DNA of 64,000 nt from an uncultured Pseudomonadales bacterium (GTDB taxonomy: Bacteria > Pseudomonadota > Gammaproteobacteria > Pseudomonadales > Pseudohongiellaceae), in contig CALSTS010000006.1 in NCBI GenBank assembly GCA_943789335.1, positions 1 through 64,000 on the forward strand, written 5' to 3'. Numbering within the stretch: the first letter of the stretch is position 1; each line of letters opens with the position of its first letter. Below are positions 25,706 to 37,169 of the stretch, one piece after another. Under the pieces are notes generated by a model. That model had not been told where the DNA came from. It did not search any database and saw only the letters and a list, made by a program, of their open reading frames with translations. A program made the position numbers and the translations under genes.

Positions 25706-27034
25706 GTGAATGATGAGCAAAGTGACGTGATCAATAAAGATCAAGAATCCAGCACAGAAAACGTCCAGCCAGCCGAAGTTACCAATAACGAAACCCAAGT
25801 TCGTTTTACAGAATTTGATCTGCCAACTTCCTTATTAAAAGCCTATGAAGATCTTGGCTTTGAATTTTGCACGCCCATTCAGTCGCAAAGCCTTAAGGTG
25901 ACTATGGAAGGGCATGATGTCACAGGTAAGGCTCAAACTGGTACGGGTAAAACGGCTGCTTTTTTAACCACAATAATCAACGATCAATTAAAAAATCCGA
26001 TTAGCGAAGCGCGCTATGTGGCTGAGCCACGGGCATTAATCATAGCGCCCACTAGAGAGTTGGTCATGCAGATCGCTAAAGATGCTTTACTCTTAACAAA
26101 ATATACTGACTTGAAGGTAATTACTCTTGTTGGCGGCATCGATTACCAAAAACAAATCGATCTCTTAGAGCAAAATGTTGTCGATATCGTAGTTGCAACA
26201 CCGGGGCGCCTGATTGATTTTGTAGGTAGTAAGAAAGTTGATTTAAGCTTTGTTGAAACCTTGGTTATCGATGAAGCTGACCGTATGCTGGATATGGGTT
26301 TTATCCCGCAAGTGCGTCAGATTATTGCTGCTTGTCCTAAAAGAGAATACCGTCAGACCATGTTATTTAGTGCCACATTTACTGATGACATAAGAACTCT
26401 GGCTGATCGCTGGGCACTGGATCCAATTCGTATAGAAGTGCAGTCGGAATATCAGACGACAGAGAATGTTGATCAGAAAGTGTACCTGGTGACCACCGAA
26501 GAAAAATATAAATTACTGTATAACTTGATTCAGCGTGATAGCAGCAAACGAGTTATCGTATTTACTAATCGACGCGATCAAGCGCGTAGGCTTGCCGACA
26601 ACTTGCACCGAAATGGTATTGAAACAGGCTTGTTAACCGGTGAAATTGCCCAGCAAAAAAGAGTACGTACCCTGGAAGAATTTCGTAATGCGAAAATACA
26701 GGTATTGGTTGCAACGGATGTGGCTGGCAGGGGTTTGCATATTGATGATATCAGTCATGTGGTGAATTTTGCTTTGCCTCTTGAAGCTGAAGATTATGTT
26801 CATCGCATTGGCCGAACTGGCAGAGCAGGGGCAGAAGGGACGTCTATCTCTTTTGCCTGCGAGGATGACTCATTTTTATTGCCGGATATAGAAGAAAAAA
26901 TTGGTATGAAACTTGATTGTGAACATCCGGAAGATTCTTTATTGCTGGATCCTCCGGCATTTTCACGTGCATCTAAGTTTAAAGCAGATAAATCTAAAGA
27001 TAATAGGAAAGGCAAACCGCAAAAGCGTCGTTAA
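25706..27034 (+). CDS. rhlB: DEAD-box ATP-dependent RNA helicase, RhlB type
   Basis: 442 residues from a GTG start. Order of motifs: Q-motif near 40-60 (FCTPIQSQSL), Walker A AQTGTGKT (76-83), PTRELVMQI, TPGRLIDF, DEAD in VIDEADRMLDMGFIPQVR, SAT, and C-terminal VATDVAGRGLHIDDISHVVNF and HRIGRTGRAG. The N-terminal extension is acidic and the C-terminal tail is short and basic (KDNRKGKPQKRR). RhlB works with RNase E in mRNA decay; assignment to RhlB rather than another DEAD subfamily is by overall resemblance and length. It converges with the PA4642-like gene, overlapping by four bases. Confidence 0.87.
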   Translation: MNDEQSDVINKDQESSTENVQPAEVTNNETQVRFTEFDLPTSLLKAYEDLGFEFCTPIQSQSLKVTMEGHDVTGKAQTGTGKTAAFLTTIINDQLKNPISEARYVAEPRALIIAPTRELVMQIAKDALLLTKYTDLKVITLVGGIDYQKQIDLLEQNVVDIVVATPGRLIDFVGSKKVDLSFVETLVIDEADRMLDMGFIPQVRQIIAACPKREYRQTMLFSATFTDDIRTLADRWALDPIRIEVQSEYQTTENVDQKVYLVTTEEKYKLLYNLIQRDSSKRVIVFTNRRDQARRLADNLHRNGIETGLLTGEIAQQKRVRTLEEFRNAKIQVLVATDVAGRGLHIDDISHVVNFALPLEAEDYVHRIGRTGRAGAEGTSISFACEDDSFLLPDIEEKIGMKLDCEHPEDSLLLDPPAFSRASKFKADKSKDNRKGKPQKRR

Positions 27035-27348
27035 GATTCAGCGCCTGCTTGTTTGAGAATTTTTGCATATTCCTCAGAGTTTCGGTGTTCAGAAACAATT
27101 TTTAGAATAGTCTCTCCGCGATAATTTTTCTCATTTATATTGCGGCCTTCTTCTACGAAGAAAGTTATAAAACGGCTGAAAGCTTCTGCAACCATGCCCC
27201 TATATGCTTTACTCAGTACATGAAAGTCTGGGGCTTCATCAGCAGTCGTATCTAAAGCCAGAAAACTTTGAATACGTTCATCACTCCACCACTCATCTCT
27301 GACAGCCGGCTGGGTTCTATCGGCACCGGTTTTTTTCTCCGTTTTCAT
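27031..27348 (-). CDS. PA4642-family conserved protein
   Basis: 105 residues, cytoplasmic. Resembles the small PA4642 family: a WWSDERIQSFLALD segment, then DFHVLSKAYRGMVAEAFSRFITFFVEEGRNINEKNYRGETIL, ending with an ankyrin-like helix pair. Function is unknown. It lies just upstream of nothing on its strand (gatB is the next minus-strand gene) and its 3' end overlaps that of rhlB. Confidence 0.8.
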   Translation of the reverse strand: MKTEKKTGADRTQPAVRDEWWSDERIQSFLALDTTADEAPDFHVLSKAYRGMVAEAFSRFITFFVEEGRNINEKNYRGETILKIVSEHRNSEEYAKILKQAGAES

Positions 27349-27365
27349 TTAAATTCCTAATATTT

Positions 27366-28829
27366 TTAATTTGATAATTTATCTTTCAGTATTTGATTAA
27401 CCTGAGCAGGGTTAGCTTTACCTTTGGAGTCCTTCATGATCTGACCAACAAAGAAGCCAAAAACTTTTTCTTTGCCTGATCGGTATTGTTCAACTTGCTC
27501 GGGGTTGTTTGCTATCACGGCTTCTACCATTGCTTCAATAGCGCCACTATCAGTGACTTGTTTCAAGCCCTTAGTTTTTATGATCTTTTCTGCATCACCT
27601 TCACCCGCCAACATTGCTTCAAAAACTGTTTTAGCGATTTTAGATGAAATAGTATTGTCCGTAATTTTGTTGATAAGACCACCAAGCAATTCTGGTGTTA
27701 CTGGGCTTTCACTAATAGGGATTTCTGCTTCATTTAGGTAGGCCTGTAAATCAACACTGACCCAGTTAGCCGATAATTTGGCATTGCCACAAACAGCAAC
27801 AACGTCTTCAAAGTAACTGGCAGTTGTAAGATCATTTGCTAACACTAGTGCATCATATTCGCTGAGTTTGTATTGATCTATAAAGCGTTGGCGTTTGGCA
27901 TCTGGAAGTTCAGGTAAGGTTGTACGAATTTCTTCAATGTATGCTTGATCAATAATTATTGGTAATAAATCAGGCTCGGGAAAATAGCGATAATCATTAG
28001 CAACTTCCTTGCTGCGCATCGAGCGAGTTTCATTTTTTTCAGAATCATAGAGTCTAGTTTCTTGTACTACGCGACCGCCATCTTCCAAAAGGTCAATCTG
28101 CCTTTCAACTTCAATATTGATAGCTTTTTCGACAAATTTGAATGAGTTAATGTTTTTAATTTCTGCACGCGTACCAAACTCTGTTTCACCTTTTGGGCGC
28201 ACAGACACATTTGCATCGCAGCGCATATTGCCTTTTGACATATCGCCATCAGATATTCCCAGGTACAAAATCAGGCTATGCAGTTTCTTTAAATATGCAA
28301 CGGCTTCGCCGGCACTGCGTATTTCTGGTTCGGAAACTATTTCTAGCAGAGGCGTCCCGGCGCGATTCAAATCAATGCCTGTTTCACCATGGAAATCTTC
28401 ATGCAAAGATTTTCCTGCATCTTCTTCCATATGAGCACGGGTGATACCGATGGTTTTTATGCTGCCATCTTGTAGAGTGACGTCAAGCGATCCTTTACCA
28501 ACGGTTGGAAAATCGAGCTGACTAGTCTGATAGCCTTTCGGTAAATCTGGGTAAAAATAATTTTTGCGATCAAATACGGACTTCATGCCTATTTCAGCAT
28601 CTACTGCCAGGCCGAATTTTACGGCCATTTTTAAAGCTTCTTTATTCAACACAGGTAAAGTACCGGGCAAAGCCAAATCATAAATACTTGCTTGAGTATT
28701 AGGCTCTGCTCCAAACTCGATACTTGACCCAGAAAAAAGTTTAGAGTTCGTTGCTAATTGCACATGGACTTCAAGGCCAATGACTGTTTCCCATTCCATG
28801 CCTATATCTCCGGAGTTTGCGTATGCCAA
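27366..28829 (-). CDS. gatB: Asp/Glu-tRNA amidotransferase subunit B
   Basis: 487 residues. GatB binds misacylated Asp-tRNA(Asn) or Glu-tRNA(Gln) and activates it for amidation. [41 protein letters not shown] and [19 protein letters not shown] are family signatures for the cradle domain; the C-terminal YqeY-like tail domain ends in [15 protein letters not shown]. The start overlaps the gatA end by 28 bases. The order gatC-gatA-gatB divergent from mreBCD is that of Pseudomonas. Confidence 0.97.
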   Translation of the reverse strand: MAYANSGDIGMEWETVIGLEVHVQLATNSKLFSGSSIEFGAEPNTQASIYDLALPGTLPVLNKEALKMAVKFGLAVDAEIGMKSVFDRKNYFYPDLPKGYQTSQLDFPTVGKGSLDVTLQDGSIKTIGITRAHMEEDAGKSLHEDFHGETGIDLNRAGTPLLEIVSEPEIRSAGEAVAYLKKLHSLILYLGISDGDMSKGNMRCDANVSVRPKGETEFGTRAEIKNINSFKFVEKAINIEVERQIDLLEDGGRVVQETRLYDSEKNETRSMRSKEVANDYRYFPEPDLLPIIIDQAYIEEIRTTLPELPDAKRQRFIDQYKLSEYDALVLANDLTTASYFEDVVAVCGNAKLSANWVSVDLQAYLNEAEIPISESPVTPELLGGLINKITDNTISSKIAKTVFEAMLAGEGDAEKIIKTKGLKQVTDSGAIEAMVEAVIANNPEQVEQYRSGKEKVFGFFVGQIMKDSKGKANPAQVNQILKDKLSN

Positions 28830-30250
28830 TCAGTTGCCTGTTGAAACTGATGTGCAATGTTTAGTAAATGAGATTCGGAAAAACTATTGCCGATAATTTG
28901 TAAGCCGACTGGTAAATTATTAACTAAACCCGCGGGGACTGAAATTCCGGGTAAACCAGCTAAATTAACCGCAATTGTGTAAATATCTTCCAGATACATG
29001 GTCACTGGATCGTTGGTTTGTGAACCTATTTTAAAAGCTGTGTGAGGGGAGGTTGGCCCCATGATGACATCAACTTCTGCGAAGGCATTATCAAAGTCAT
29101 TTTTTATCAGCCGACGAATTTTTTGAGCCTTTAAATAATAAGCATCATAATAACCAGCAGATAATGCATAAGTGCCAACCATGATGCGGCGCTTCACTTC
29201 AGTACCAAAACCTTCACTGCGAGTTCGCTTATATAAGTCCTCCAGGTCTTTAGGGTCCTCACAGCGATAACCATAGCGGACGCCATCGTAACGAGAAAGG
29301 TTAGCTGAGGCTTCGGCTGGAGCAATTACATAATATGCTGAGACAGATTGATGACTGTTCGGTAAGCTTATTTCCTTGAGGGTGGCCCCTAGTTTTTCAA
29401 ACTCACTTAAAGCATTCCGAATATTTTGTTCTACTTCAGCGTCAAGTCCTTCAGCAAAATGTTGAACGGGTATGCCAATTTTTAAACCTTGTAGTGGCTT
29501 GTTAAGATTAGCTGTGTAGTCTTCAGTCGCAATATCAATTGAAGTAGAGTCTTTGGGATCATGGCCAGCCATTACATTCAGCATGAGTGCAGCATCTTCA
29601 GCTGATCTTGTTAGGGTGCCAGCTTGGTCAAGGCTCGATGCAAACGCAATCATGCCCCAGCGTGAAGCCCTGCCATAAGTTGGTTTTAAACCAGTAAGTC
29701 CACAAAATGCTGCTGGTTGTCGAATTGATCCGCCAGTATCAGTAGCCGTCGCTGCTGGGCATAAATGTGCAGCAACTGCTGCTGCTGATCCTCCAGAAGA
29801 ACCACCTGGTACCAGTTCTTTATTCCAGGGGTTGTGCACAGGACCGTAATAGCTGGTTTCATTAGATGAGCCCATGGCAAATTCATCCATGTTAGTTTTG
29901 CCTAAGGTTATGACCCCAGCTTGATTAAAGTTCTCGACGACAGTGGCATTGTAAGGAGCAATGAAATTATCGAGCATCCTTGAACCACAAGAAGTTTTAA
30001 TGCCGGCAGTGCAAAAAATATCTTTGTGGGCAATGGGGACGCCTGTCAACAAATGAGCATCACCATTTGCACGATTGGTGTCGGCAGCTTTGGCTTGAGC
30101 CAATGCCTGTTCTTCGCAAAGGGTAATATAAGAGTTGAGCTCTTTATCTTTTTCTTTAATGCGCGCTAGATAAGCTGTGGTGATTTCCTCACTGGAGAAT
30201 TCACCAGCAGCTAATGAGCGTGATATATCTGCAATACCTAATTTAAACAT
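28802..30250 (-). CDS. gatA: Asp/Glu-tRNA amidotransferase subunit A
   Basis: 482 residues. Amidase-signature subunit that frees ammonia from Gln or Asn. The Ser-cisSer-Lys triad is visible: Lys in IAHKDIF (~76) and both serines in [19 protein letters not shown] (~150-165) before [11 protein letters not shown]. Intact. It follows gatC by 37 bases and overlaps gatB. Confidence 0.97.
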   Translation of the reverse strand: MFKLGIADISRSLAAGEFSSEEITTAYLARIKEKDKELNSYITLCEEQALAQAKAADTNRANGDAHLLTGVPIAHKDIFCTAGIKTSCGSRMLDNFIAPYNATVVENFNQAGVITLGKTNMDEFAMGSSNETSYYGPVHNPWNKELVPGGSSGGSAAAVAAHLCPAATATDTGGSIRQPAAFCGLTGLKPTYGRASRWGMIAFASSLDQAGTLTRSAEDAALMLNVMAGHDPKDSTSIDIATEDYTANLNKPLQGLKIGIPVQHFAEGLDAEVEQNIRNALSEFEKLGATLKEISLPNSHQSVSAYYVIAPAEASANLSRYDGVRYGYRCEDPKDLEDLYKRTRSEGFGTEVKRRIMVGTYALSAGYYDAYYLKAQKIRRLIKNDFDNAFAEVDVIMGPTSPHTAFKIGSQTNDPVTMYLEDIYTIAVNLAGLPGISVPAGLVNNLPVGLQIIGNSFSESHLLNIAHQFQQATDWHTQTPEI

Positions 30251-30287
30251 CTTTGTATTTCTTCCTGGTGCTTTTAGTCACTAGTTC

Positions 30288-30575
30288 TTATTCGATTACC
30301 TTTGGCACCAGATATAAACCCTTTTCACATTTTGGCGCATTTTTTTGTAGGTCTTCGCGCTGGTTTTTTTCGGTGACAATGTCTTCACGCAATGGCTGAG
30401 AGCTTTCTATGGCATGCGAGAGTGGTTCAAGGTCTGAAGTATCTGCGCTTTGCATTTGATCAATTAAGGCAAGTATATTGGCAAAGCTTGCGGCAGCTTC
30501 TTCTTTTTCCGCTTCACTCAACTGCAAGCGTGCAAGATTTGCTATGTAAGCAATATCATTGGCTGAAATTGACAT
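30288..30575 (-). CDS. gatC: Asp/Glu-tRNA amidotransferase subunit C
   Basis: 95 residues, the normal GatC size. Small belt subunit that stabilises the GatA-GatB contact. The family start YIANLARLQLSEAEKEE and the C-terminal LREDIVTEKNQREDLQKNAP and YLVPKVIE are clear. First gene of gatCAB, with its promoter in the 289-base gap shared with mreB. Confidence 0.95.
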   Translation of the reverse strand: MSISANDIAYIANLARLQLSEAEKEEAAASFANILALIDQMQSADTSDLEPLSHAIESSQPLREDIVTEKNQREDLQKNAPKCEKGLYLVPKVIE

Positions 30576-31902
<1,327 letters not shown>

Positions 31903-32014
31903 TAACACTCTCTTTATAATAATTAGACCGGAATTATTGTTCATGTTTATGAACAGGTAGGCGACTATCAATAAGTCTCTATTTATTCAAAGTTCAGCTC
32001 AGGGATACCGCCTT

Positions 32015-32785
32015 TTGGTTTTGGTAGTAATTTCTCTGATTCTGATGTTTGCGGATAGCCGTTTTGGTTATATGTCGCAAGTACGTTTTTATGCATCGTA
32101 TTCCGTAACACCAATTCATTACCTTTCAGAGATTCCTCAATCACTTAGCAATCAAGTTACAGCTATTTTAAAAAGTCGCAGTGAATTACAAGAAGAGAAT
32201 CTCCAATTACAAGAAGAACTTCTGCTGCAGCAATATCAGCTACAAAAAATTGATCATTTAACGGCTGAAAATGAACGCTTGAATGAATTGTTGAATTCTT
32301 CTGCAATTGTTGATGACATTGTAGTCAGAGCGCAATTAGTCAGTGAGTCACCTGACCCGTTCAGAAAACAAGTGCTTATTAATAAAGGCAGTATTCATGG
32401 GGTTTATGATGGTCAGCCAGTTCTTGATGCTGATGGCCTGTTTGGTCAGGTTGTATCAATAGAGCCCTATTACAGCTGGGTGCAATTAATTACTGACCCC
32501 CAACATTCCACGCCAGTTCAGGTAAACAGGAATGGCATTAGAGCTGTGGTTTCAGGTACACAAAGCAGTTTACATGAGATGGTGATGAATAATATGACGG
32601 GAAATGCGGATATTGAAGTAGGCGATATGTTGGTAACTTCAGGTCTGGGCCAACGCTTTCCTGCGGGTTACAAAGTGGGCGTGATAACTAGAATAGTGAG
32701 AGATCCAGGGCAACCTTTTGCTAGGGTTTCAGTTGCACCGACAGCTCAGCTAGATAGCAGTAGAAATTTACTCTTGGTATTTTAG
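32015..32785 (+). CDS. mreC: rod-shape-determining protein MreC
   Basis: 256 residues from the first canonical in-frame start, a TTG at 32015. That start cuts into the N-terminal membrane helix. In-frame sequence upstream (INKSLFIQSSAQGYRLL) is typical of the MreC cytoplasmic lead, back to an in-frame TAG at 31958, with no ATG, GTG or TTG between. An ATC at 31967 with AGGTAGG six bases upstream may be the real start. After the TM helix, a coiled coil (~50-95, LQEENLQLQEELLLQQYQLQ) and the periplasmic beta domain follow. MreC links MreB to the elongasome. One base overlaps mreD. Confidence 0.93.
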   Translation: MVLVVISLILMFADSRFGYMSQVRFYASYSVTPIHYLSEIPQSLSNQVTAILKSRSELQEENLQLQEELLLQQYQLQKIDHLTAENERLNELLNSSAIVDDIVVRAQLVSESPDPFRKQVLINKGSIHGVYDGQPVLDADGLFGQVVSIEPYYSWVQLITDPQHSTPVQVNRNGIRAVVSGTQSSLHEMVMNNMTGNADIEVGDMLVTSGLGQRFPAGYKVGVITRIVRDPGQPFARVSVAPTAQLDSSRNLLLVF

Positions 32786-33291
32786 TGATGGTGGGATCTG
32801 AAACATTAAGAGCGTCACATGGAATCTGGGTTATTGTCGCCAGTTTTTTGGCGGCTTCATTGTTGCTCGTTATGCCCCTGCCAAACTGGTTAGAATATTA
32901 TCGTCCGGAGTGGATGGCCTTGGTTGTGATTTATTGGGCAATGGCTTTGCCTCATAAAATTGGTCTGGCCAGTGCTTGGGCACTTGGTTTTTTTGTGGAC
33001 GTCCTTGAGGGTTCTTTACTTGGTCTGAATGGTTTAGTACTAGCCTTAGTAACTTACCTGGCCTTGAGTTTATACCAACGCTTGCGCATGTTTACTATGC
33101 TGCAACAAGCCAGTACTGTTTTTATGCTAGTGGGTATTCATCAATTAGTTTCTTTCTGGATTTTGACTGTAAGTAACCAGAACACTTCACCAAATTTAAT
33201 GTTTCTGGTTTCTGCTGTGACTAGCGCAATAATCTGGCCAATTGTTTTTTATATTCTGCGGTATCTCCGACGCACATTTCGCGTGGTTTAA
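32785..33291 (+). CDS. mreD: rod-shape-determining membrane protein MreD
   Basis: 168 residues with about five transmembrane segments. Family features are PEWMALVVIYWAMALPHKIGL, then GFFVDVLEGSLLGLNGLVLAL. It forms the inner-membrane MreCD complex. Its start overlaps the mreC stop. In Pseudomonas maf and rng follow; here they do not, and maf is about 25 kb away. Confidence 0.93.
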   Translation: MMVGSETLRASHGIWVIVASFLAASLLLVMPLPNWLEYYRPEWMALVVIYWAMALPHKIGLASAWALGFFVDVLEGSLLGLNGLVLALVTYLALSLYQRLRMFTMLQQASTVFMLVGIHQLVSFWILTVSNQNTSPNLMFLVSAVTSAIIWPIVFYILRYLRRTFRVV

Positions 33292-33325
33292 CTGTAATTT
33301 AATTGTTTTTGATACTCTTCGTGTT

Positions 33326-33365
33326 GAGAGTAAATGGATGAAGGTAAATGGATGAGAGTAAATGC
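33326..33365. repeat. short imperfect tandem repeat after mreD
   Basis: About three imperfect copies of a 14-15 base unit (GAGAGTAAATGGATGA, AGGTAAATGGATGA, GAGTAAATG) lie between mreD and the next gene. No function is evident. Confidence 0.6.
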
Positions 33366-33382
33366 TTTTTTAGTGAAGCCCT

Positions 33383-33913
33383 ATGCAGTTTAAAAATTAT
33401 CTGACAATTTTCATCACGACATTTGTACTTTCTGCTTGTTCAATGCTTCATCAACCAGACGAATGGTCGGATCAACTGCCGCCACAAGAATATTTTATTG
33501 ATTCATACCAGGCAGCTACTGACAATCAACCCTACCAAGAGCAAGAAAACTACCTGGCATGGGTTCGAATTTTTTATCTTGGCAATACTTTGTCAGCTGG
33601 ATGGCTGCAGTTAACAGATGAATTGTTATCCGAAACTCCAGAAAATAAACAGCAGGAACATGCGGAATTAATGGCTGTCCTTGGACAGCGCATAAGTGCC
33701 GAATGGGCAAAGAGTAATAGAATTAGATTAATTGATACTAGCAGTGCTAGTGTTTGGCGAGATGCCTTGATAGAGGCGATATCTGTCGGTGACCTTGATA
33801 ACTATATGCTACGTTTTGAAGCTGATGTAAATGCAATTCTTGCAGGCTCATTAAATAAAGAAGAGATCACCTTTACGCGGTATTACGAAGAAGAGATATT
33901 TGAGTTTTGCTGA
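33383..33913 (+). CDS. hypothetical lipoprotein
   Basis: 176 residues. Signal peptide with lipobox LSAC (Cys about residue 19). The mature part is acidic and helical, with a WVRIFYLGNTLSAGWLQLTDELL segment. I do not recognise the family. It is a single gene between mreD and a convergent membrane-anchored protein. Confidence 0.65.
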   Translation: MQFKNYLTIFITTFVLSACSMLHQPDEWSDQLPPQEYFIDSYQAATDNQPYQEQENYLAWVRIFYLGNTLSAGWLQLTDELLSETPENKQQEHAELMAVLGQRISAEWAKSNRIRLIDTSSASVWRDALIEAISVGDLDNYMLRFEADVNAILAGSLNKEEITFTRYYEEEIFEFC

Positions 33914-34010
33914 GCCTGTGTGGTGTGTTGATGGATACTGCTTAGAAACTGTCCAGTAACTAGCAACTATTATCTAGCAACTATCTGTTACTTTGTTCTG
34001 CTACACGCTG

Positions 34011-34955
34011 TTATTCAGTACTAAATTCAATATTAAGCAAGTCAACAATTTGTCCATATTCGCCAGCAAAAAAAGCGCCCATAATAGGCATTTGTAGTTG
34101 TTGAATGCTGCCAGAGAAATCTGGGTGAATGGCAAAGCTAAAAGTTTTATCCCCTTCCATAAAGCTACTAAGTTCGTTGCCTAGGTCGATGACTATGGCT
34201 TGCAAATCAGCAGGAGCAAATAAAAACAATGACTGAGTCATAGATATTAATTCCTGGCGCACTAAGTCAACACTTTTACCTTGTTGGGTTGCCTGATTTC
34301 GCAATAATGTTTCCACTAAACCAAAATCTGAAAAGCTAAAACCCATTTCGGGAATTTCAGCATTCATTAGAGCTGTCATTACAGCAGTTTCCGCAGCTAT
34401 CGGATCAGATATTTGATTGAGTGTTTCGTAAGAAATATTGCGTGTTGTGGTGTTCATGGATAAATTAAATGCATCAGCTAAGCCGATACTCATTTCACTA
34501 TTAAAATGGTTGCTGTTATCAGGGTCATATTGGTGATTGTAATCAATAGTAGCAGGAACAGACGTAGTCCCATCAATCACAGAAAGGAAATCTTGCATTT
34601 CAGGAGTAAGCAATGAGCTATCTAATTCTGGCAATCCCATTGGGAGACCTAAACCGCGTGCAGATAGATTTATTGAACGGGGAAATTCATTGAAAAAATC
34701 CATTTCGCTTATTTCCAGCTCATCGATTGTATACTGAAAATCCATGGCGTCAGTAACACTTAAACCATTGATAAGAATTGAAGCGTCCACACCAAAATCA
34801 GCTGATTCATATTGAATATCTTTATAGGCTCCACTGGCTATTGCACGTTCAATATAAATATCAATTTGATTTTCAGTTTGCTGGTTAGCATAAAAATACA
34901 TGCCAATAAGAGCAACAATTACGATTAGGGGTAAGCTAATTAGAACTTTTTTCAC
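34011..34955 (-). CDS. membrane-anchored periplasmic protein of unknown function
   Basis: 314 residues. One N-terminal hydrophobic anchor (VLISLPLIVIVALIGMYFYA) and a large periplasmic part with repeated beta-rich segments and TPEMQDFLSVIDGTTSVPATIDYNHQYDP. The layout is loosely like the DUF945/YdgA group, but the match is weak. No catalytic motif was found. It is a single gene, with the MOSC gene divergent. Confidence 0.6.
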   Translation of the reverse strand: MKKVLISLPLIVIVALIGMYFYANQQTENQIDIYIERAIASGAYKDIQYESADFGVDASILINGLSVTDAMDFQYTIDELEISEMDFFNEFPRSINLSARGLGLPMGLPELDSSLLTPEMQDFLSVIDGTTSVPATIDYNHQYDPDNSNHFNSEMSIGLADAFNLSMNTTTRNISYETLNQISDPIAAETAVMTALMNAEIPEMGFSFSDFGLVETLLRNQATQQGKSVDLVRQELISMTQSLFLFAPADLQAIVIDLGNELSSFMEGDKTFSFAIHPDFSGSIQQLQMPIMGAFFAGEYGQIVDLLNIEFSTE

Positions 34956-35059
34956 TGATTTTCTCCAAACTTTCTATGTGCGCAGAATGGCGTGTTTAGG
35001 ATTATAATGCAAGTCAGACAGGTGCTTTAAAGCCGTATTTTATAGAGTAGGAGTTTATC

Positions 35060-35512
35060 TTGGTAATAAAACTATTAAGCATTGCTCGCAGGACTAATGC
35101 AGATTCTCCAATGCAGGAAATATTTAGTGGCGAAGTATCTTTAGACGATGGTTTGTTAGGAGACTCCAAAGGCAAAGCTGGGCCGAGACAAATTACTATC
35201 CTTAGCAAAGAGTCCTGGCTGAGAGCCTGTGATGATCTTGGTGTCGATTTACCTTGGACTACAAGAAGAGCTAATTTACTAATAAAAGGTTTTGAATTCT
35301 TACCAACGGATGTTGGTAGAACTATTCATATAAGTGATGTCATTCTTGAAATTACCCGTGAAACGGATCCCTGTTTTAAAATGGATAAAGCGCAACAGGG
35401 TTTAAAAGAGGTTTTAATGTCGGGGTGGCGTGGGGGCGTTTGTTGTAAGGTTATTCAGGCTGGAATTATCACTGCAGGTGATAATGTTGAACTAGGCAAA
35501 GAATTATTTTGA
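35060..35512 (+). CDS. MOSC-domain protein
   Basis: 150 residues from a TTG start (TAGGAG nine bases upstream). MOSC proteins are sulfur-carrier domains related to the C-terminus of molybdenum-cofactor sulfurase. Seen: GLLGDSKGKAGPRQITIL, RANLLIKGFEFLP, and the conserved cysteine region ETDPCFKMDKAQQGLKEVL plus GWRGGVCCKV. The substrate is unknown; it fits with the other Mo-cofactor genes in the window. Its stop overlaps the end of ispB by nine bases, convergently. Confidence 0.8.
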   Translation: MVIKLLSIARRTNADSPMQEIFSGEVSLDDGLLGDSKGKAGPRQITILSKESWLRACDDLGVDLPWTTRRANLLIKGFEFLPTDVGRTIHISDVILEITRETDPCFKMDKAQQGLKEVLMSGWRGGVCCKVIQAGIITAGDNVELGKELF

Positions 35513-36469
35513 TCTTTCGATAGCTGTCTGAGCTATTAATTCAAGCCCATTTTTATAAGTGGATGCAGGAACAACGCTTAAACATTCCTTAGCAATGGCA
35601 ATGCGCTCTTCCGCTTTTTGTCGTGTATATTCCAAGGCGCCAGATTCTTTAACTACTGAGATTATTTCATCAAGATGTTGCAGGCCGCCTTCTTTGATGG
35701 CGGAACTGATGAGCTGTTTTTGGTCTGTATTGCCATGTTGTAGGACATATATTAGAGGCAGGGTAGGCTTGCCTTCCGCAAGATCATCGCCTATATTTTT
35801 ACCAAGCTCATCGCTGTCGCCGTTATAGTCCAATACGTCGTCAATTAACTGGAAAGCCAAGCCAACCTCCAAACCAAATGTATGCAGCTTTTCTTGCACA
35901 CTGGAATCTGTATTGGCGAGAATAGCTGCAGAACTGCATGCCGCAGCAAATAAAATCGCAGTTTTATTATGGATGACATTCATATAGTCAAGTTCAGTTG
36001 CTGCAACATTATGCTGATTAACCAACTGCAGCACTTCGCCTTCCGAAATTTTGTTAGTGGTTGTCGCCATTACTTCCATAATTTGCATATCAGCAATGGC
36101 AACGAGCAATTGGAAAGCGCGGGAATAAATAAAATCACCAACTAAGACACTGGATGGATTGCCCCATTGAATGTTAGCTGTGGGTTTCCCTCGGCGCATT
36201 TCAGACATATCAACAACGTCATCGTGCAGTAAGGTTGCTGTGTGTAAAAACTCTATAACAGTCGCCAGATTAATATGCTGTTCGCCTTGATAGTCAAAAG
36301 CTCGAGAACAGAGCAACACTAATAATGGTCGAATACGTTTGCCACCTGCTTCAATCAAATATTGGCCAATATTTTCAATAAGCGGAACTTCGGAATGTAG
36401 CTGTTTGACGACATTCTTGTTTAGAGCTTCAAAATCGTCTTCAACTATTTGTTGAATGCTGTTGGTCAT
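35504..36469 (-). CDS. ispB: octaprenyl-diphosphate synthase (polyprenyl synthetase)
   Basis: 321 residues. Makes the quinone side chain by extending FPP with IPP. First Asp-rich motif DDVVDMSEMRRG, and second in LIDDVLDYNGDSDELGKNIGDDL; also GGKRIRPLLVLL. Intact. It is divergent from rplU, a conserved gammaproteobacterial arrangement. Confidence 0.95.
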   Translation of the reverse strand: MTNSIQQIVEDDFEALNKNVVKQLHSEVPLIENIGQYLIEAGGKRIRPLLVLLCSRAFDYQGEQHINLATVIEFLHTATLLHDDVVDMSEMRRGKPTANIQWGNPSSVLVGDFIYSRAFQLLVAIADMQIMEVMATTTNKISEGEVLQLVNQHNVAATELDYMNVIHNKTAILFAAACSSAAILANTDSSVQEKLHTFGLEVGLAFQLIDDVLDYNGDSDELGKNIGDDLAEGKPTLPLIYVLQHGNTDQKQLISSAIKEGGLQHLDEIISVVKESGALEYTRQKAEERIAIAKECLSVVPASTYKNGLELIAQTAIERSK

Positions 36470-36702
36470 AACTGGTCGTAGCTATACTTACTAAGAATTG
36501 CAGATTGAGGAGACTAGGGATGGACGCATTGAAAGTCAAGCCGAGGAGAAGCAAAATCTATTCTATATCAAGCATTTTAAGGAGTTGTAAAATAATCGAA
36601 AAACTATGAATCTACCTTGCGCAACTGCTGCTCTTCCCGTAAAATTCACGCCCCTGTGAAAGCTGGTCCTTGCCAGGTTTAAAGAAATTGGAGAAAACAC
36701 AA

Positions 36703-37167
36703 ATGTATGCGGTTATAGAAAGTGGTGGCAAACAGCATCGCGTTGAAGAAGGCGAAGTGCTGAAGTTAGAAAAACTGGATGCCAGCACAGGTGACAGTAT
36801 CAATTTTGATAAGGTATTAATGATTGGCGAAGGTGCCGGCGTTAAGATAGGTAAACCTTATGTTGAAGGAAGTGTGACAGCAGAAGTTATAAGTCATGGT
36901 CGTGGTGATAAAGTCTCTATCATTAAATTTCGTCGTCGTAAGCATTCGATGAAGCGCCAAGGTCACAGACAATGGTTTACTGAAGTTAAAATTACTGGCA
37001 TCAGTGAAGGTAAAGCTGCACCTAAAGCGAAAGCGAAAGCAAAAGCGACTGAAGAAGCTCCAGTAAAAGCAGCAGCGCCTAAAAAAGCAGCTGCTGCTAA
37101 GAAAGCACCAGCTAAGAAAAAAGTTGCAGCTAAGGCTAAAACTGAGACTACTGAGAAAGAGGATTAG
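36703..37167 (+). CDS. rplU: 50S ribosomal protein L21 with Lys/Ala-rich tail
   Basis: 154 residues from the ATG at 36703 ([14 protein letters not shown]). An in-frame ATG at 36670 adds residues not in the family, so 36703 is used. Residues 1-103 are a complete L21 ([22 protein letters not shown]). The last ~50 residues are an extra Lys/Ala-rich tail with [19 protein letters not shown] repeats, not part of ordinary L21 (about 103 aa). Such histone-like tails may bind RNA or DNA. rpmA follows after two bases. Confidence 0.96.
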   Translation: MYAVIESGGKQHRVEEGEVLKLEKLDASTGDSINFDKVLMIGEGAGVKIGKPYVEGSVTAEVISHGRGDKVSIIKFRRRKHSMKRQGHRQWFTEVKITGISEGKAAPKAKAKAKATEEAPVKAAAPKKAAAAKKAPAKKKVAAKAKTETTEKED

Positions 37168-37169
37168 TC

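Noticed and set aside
32015..32785. mreC as a pseudogene
   Set aside because: Only the start codon is unusual; the frame from the TM helix to the C-terminus is complete and overlaps mreD normally.
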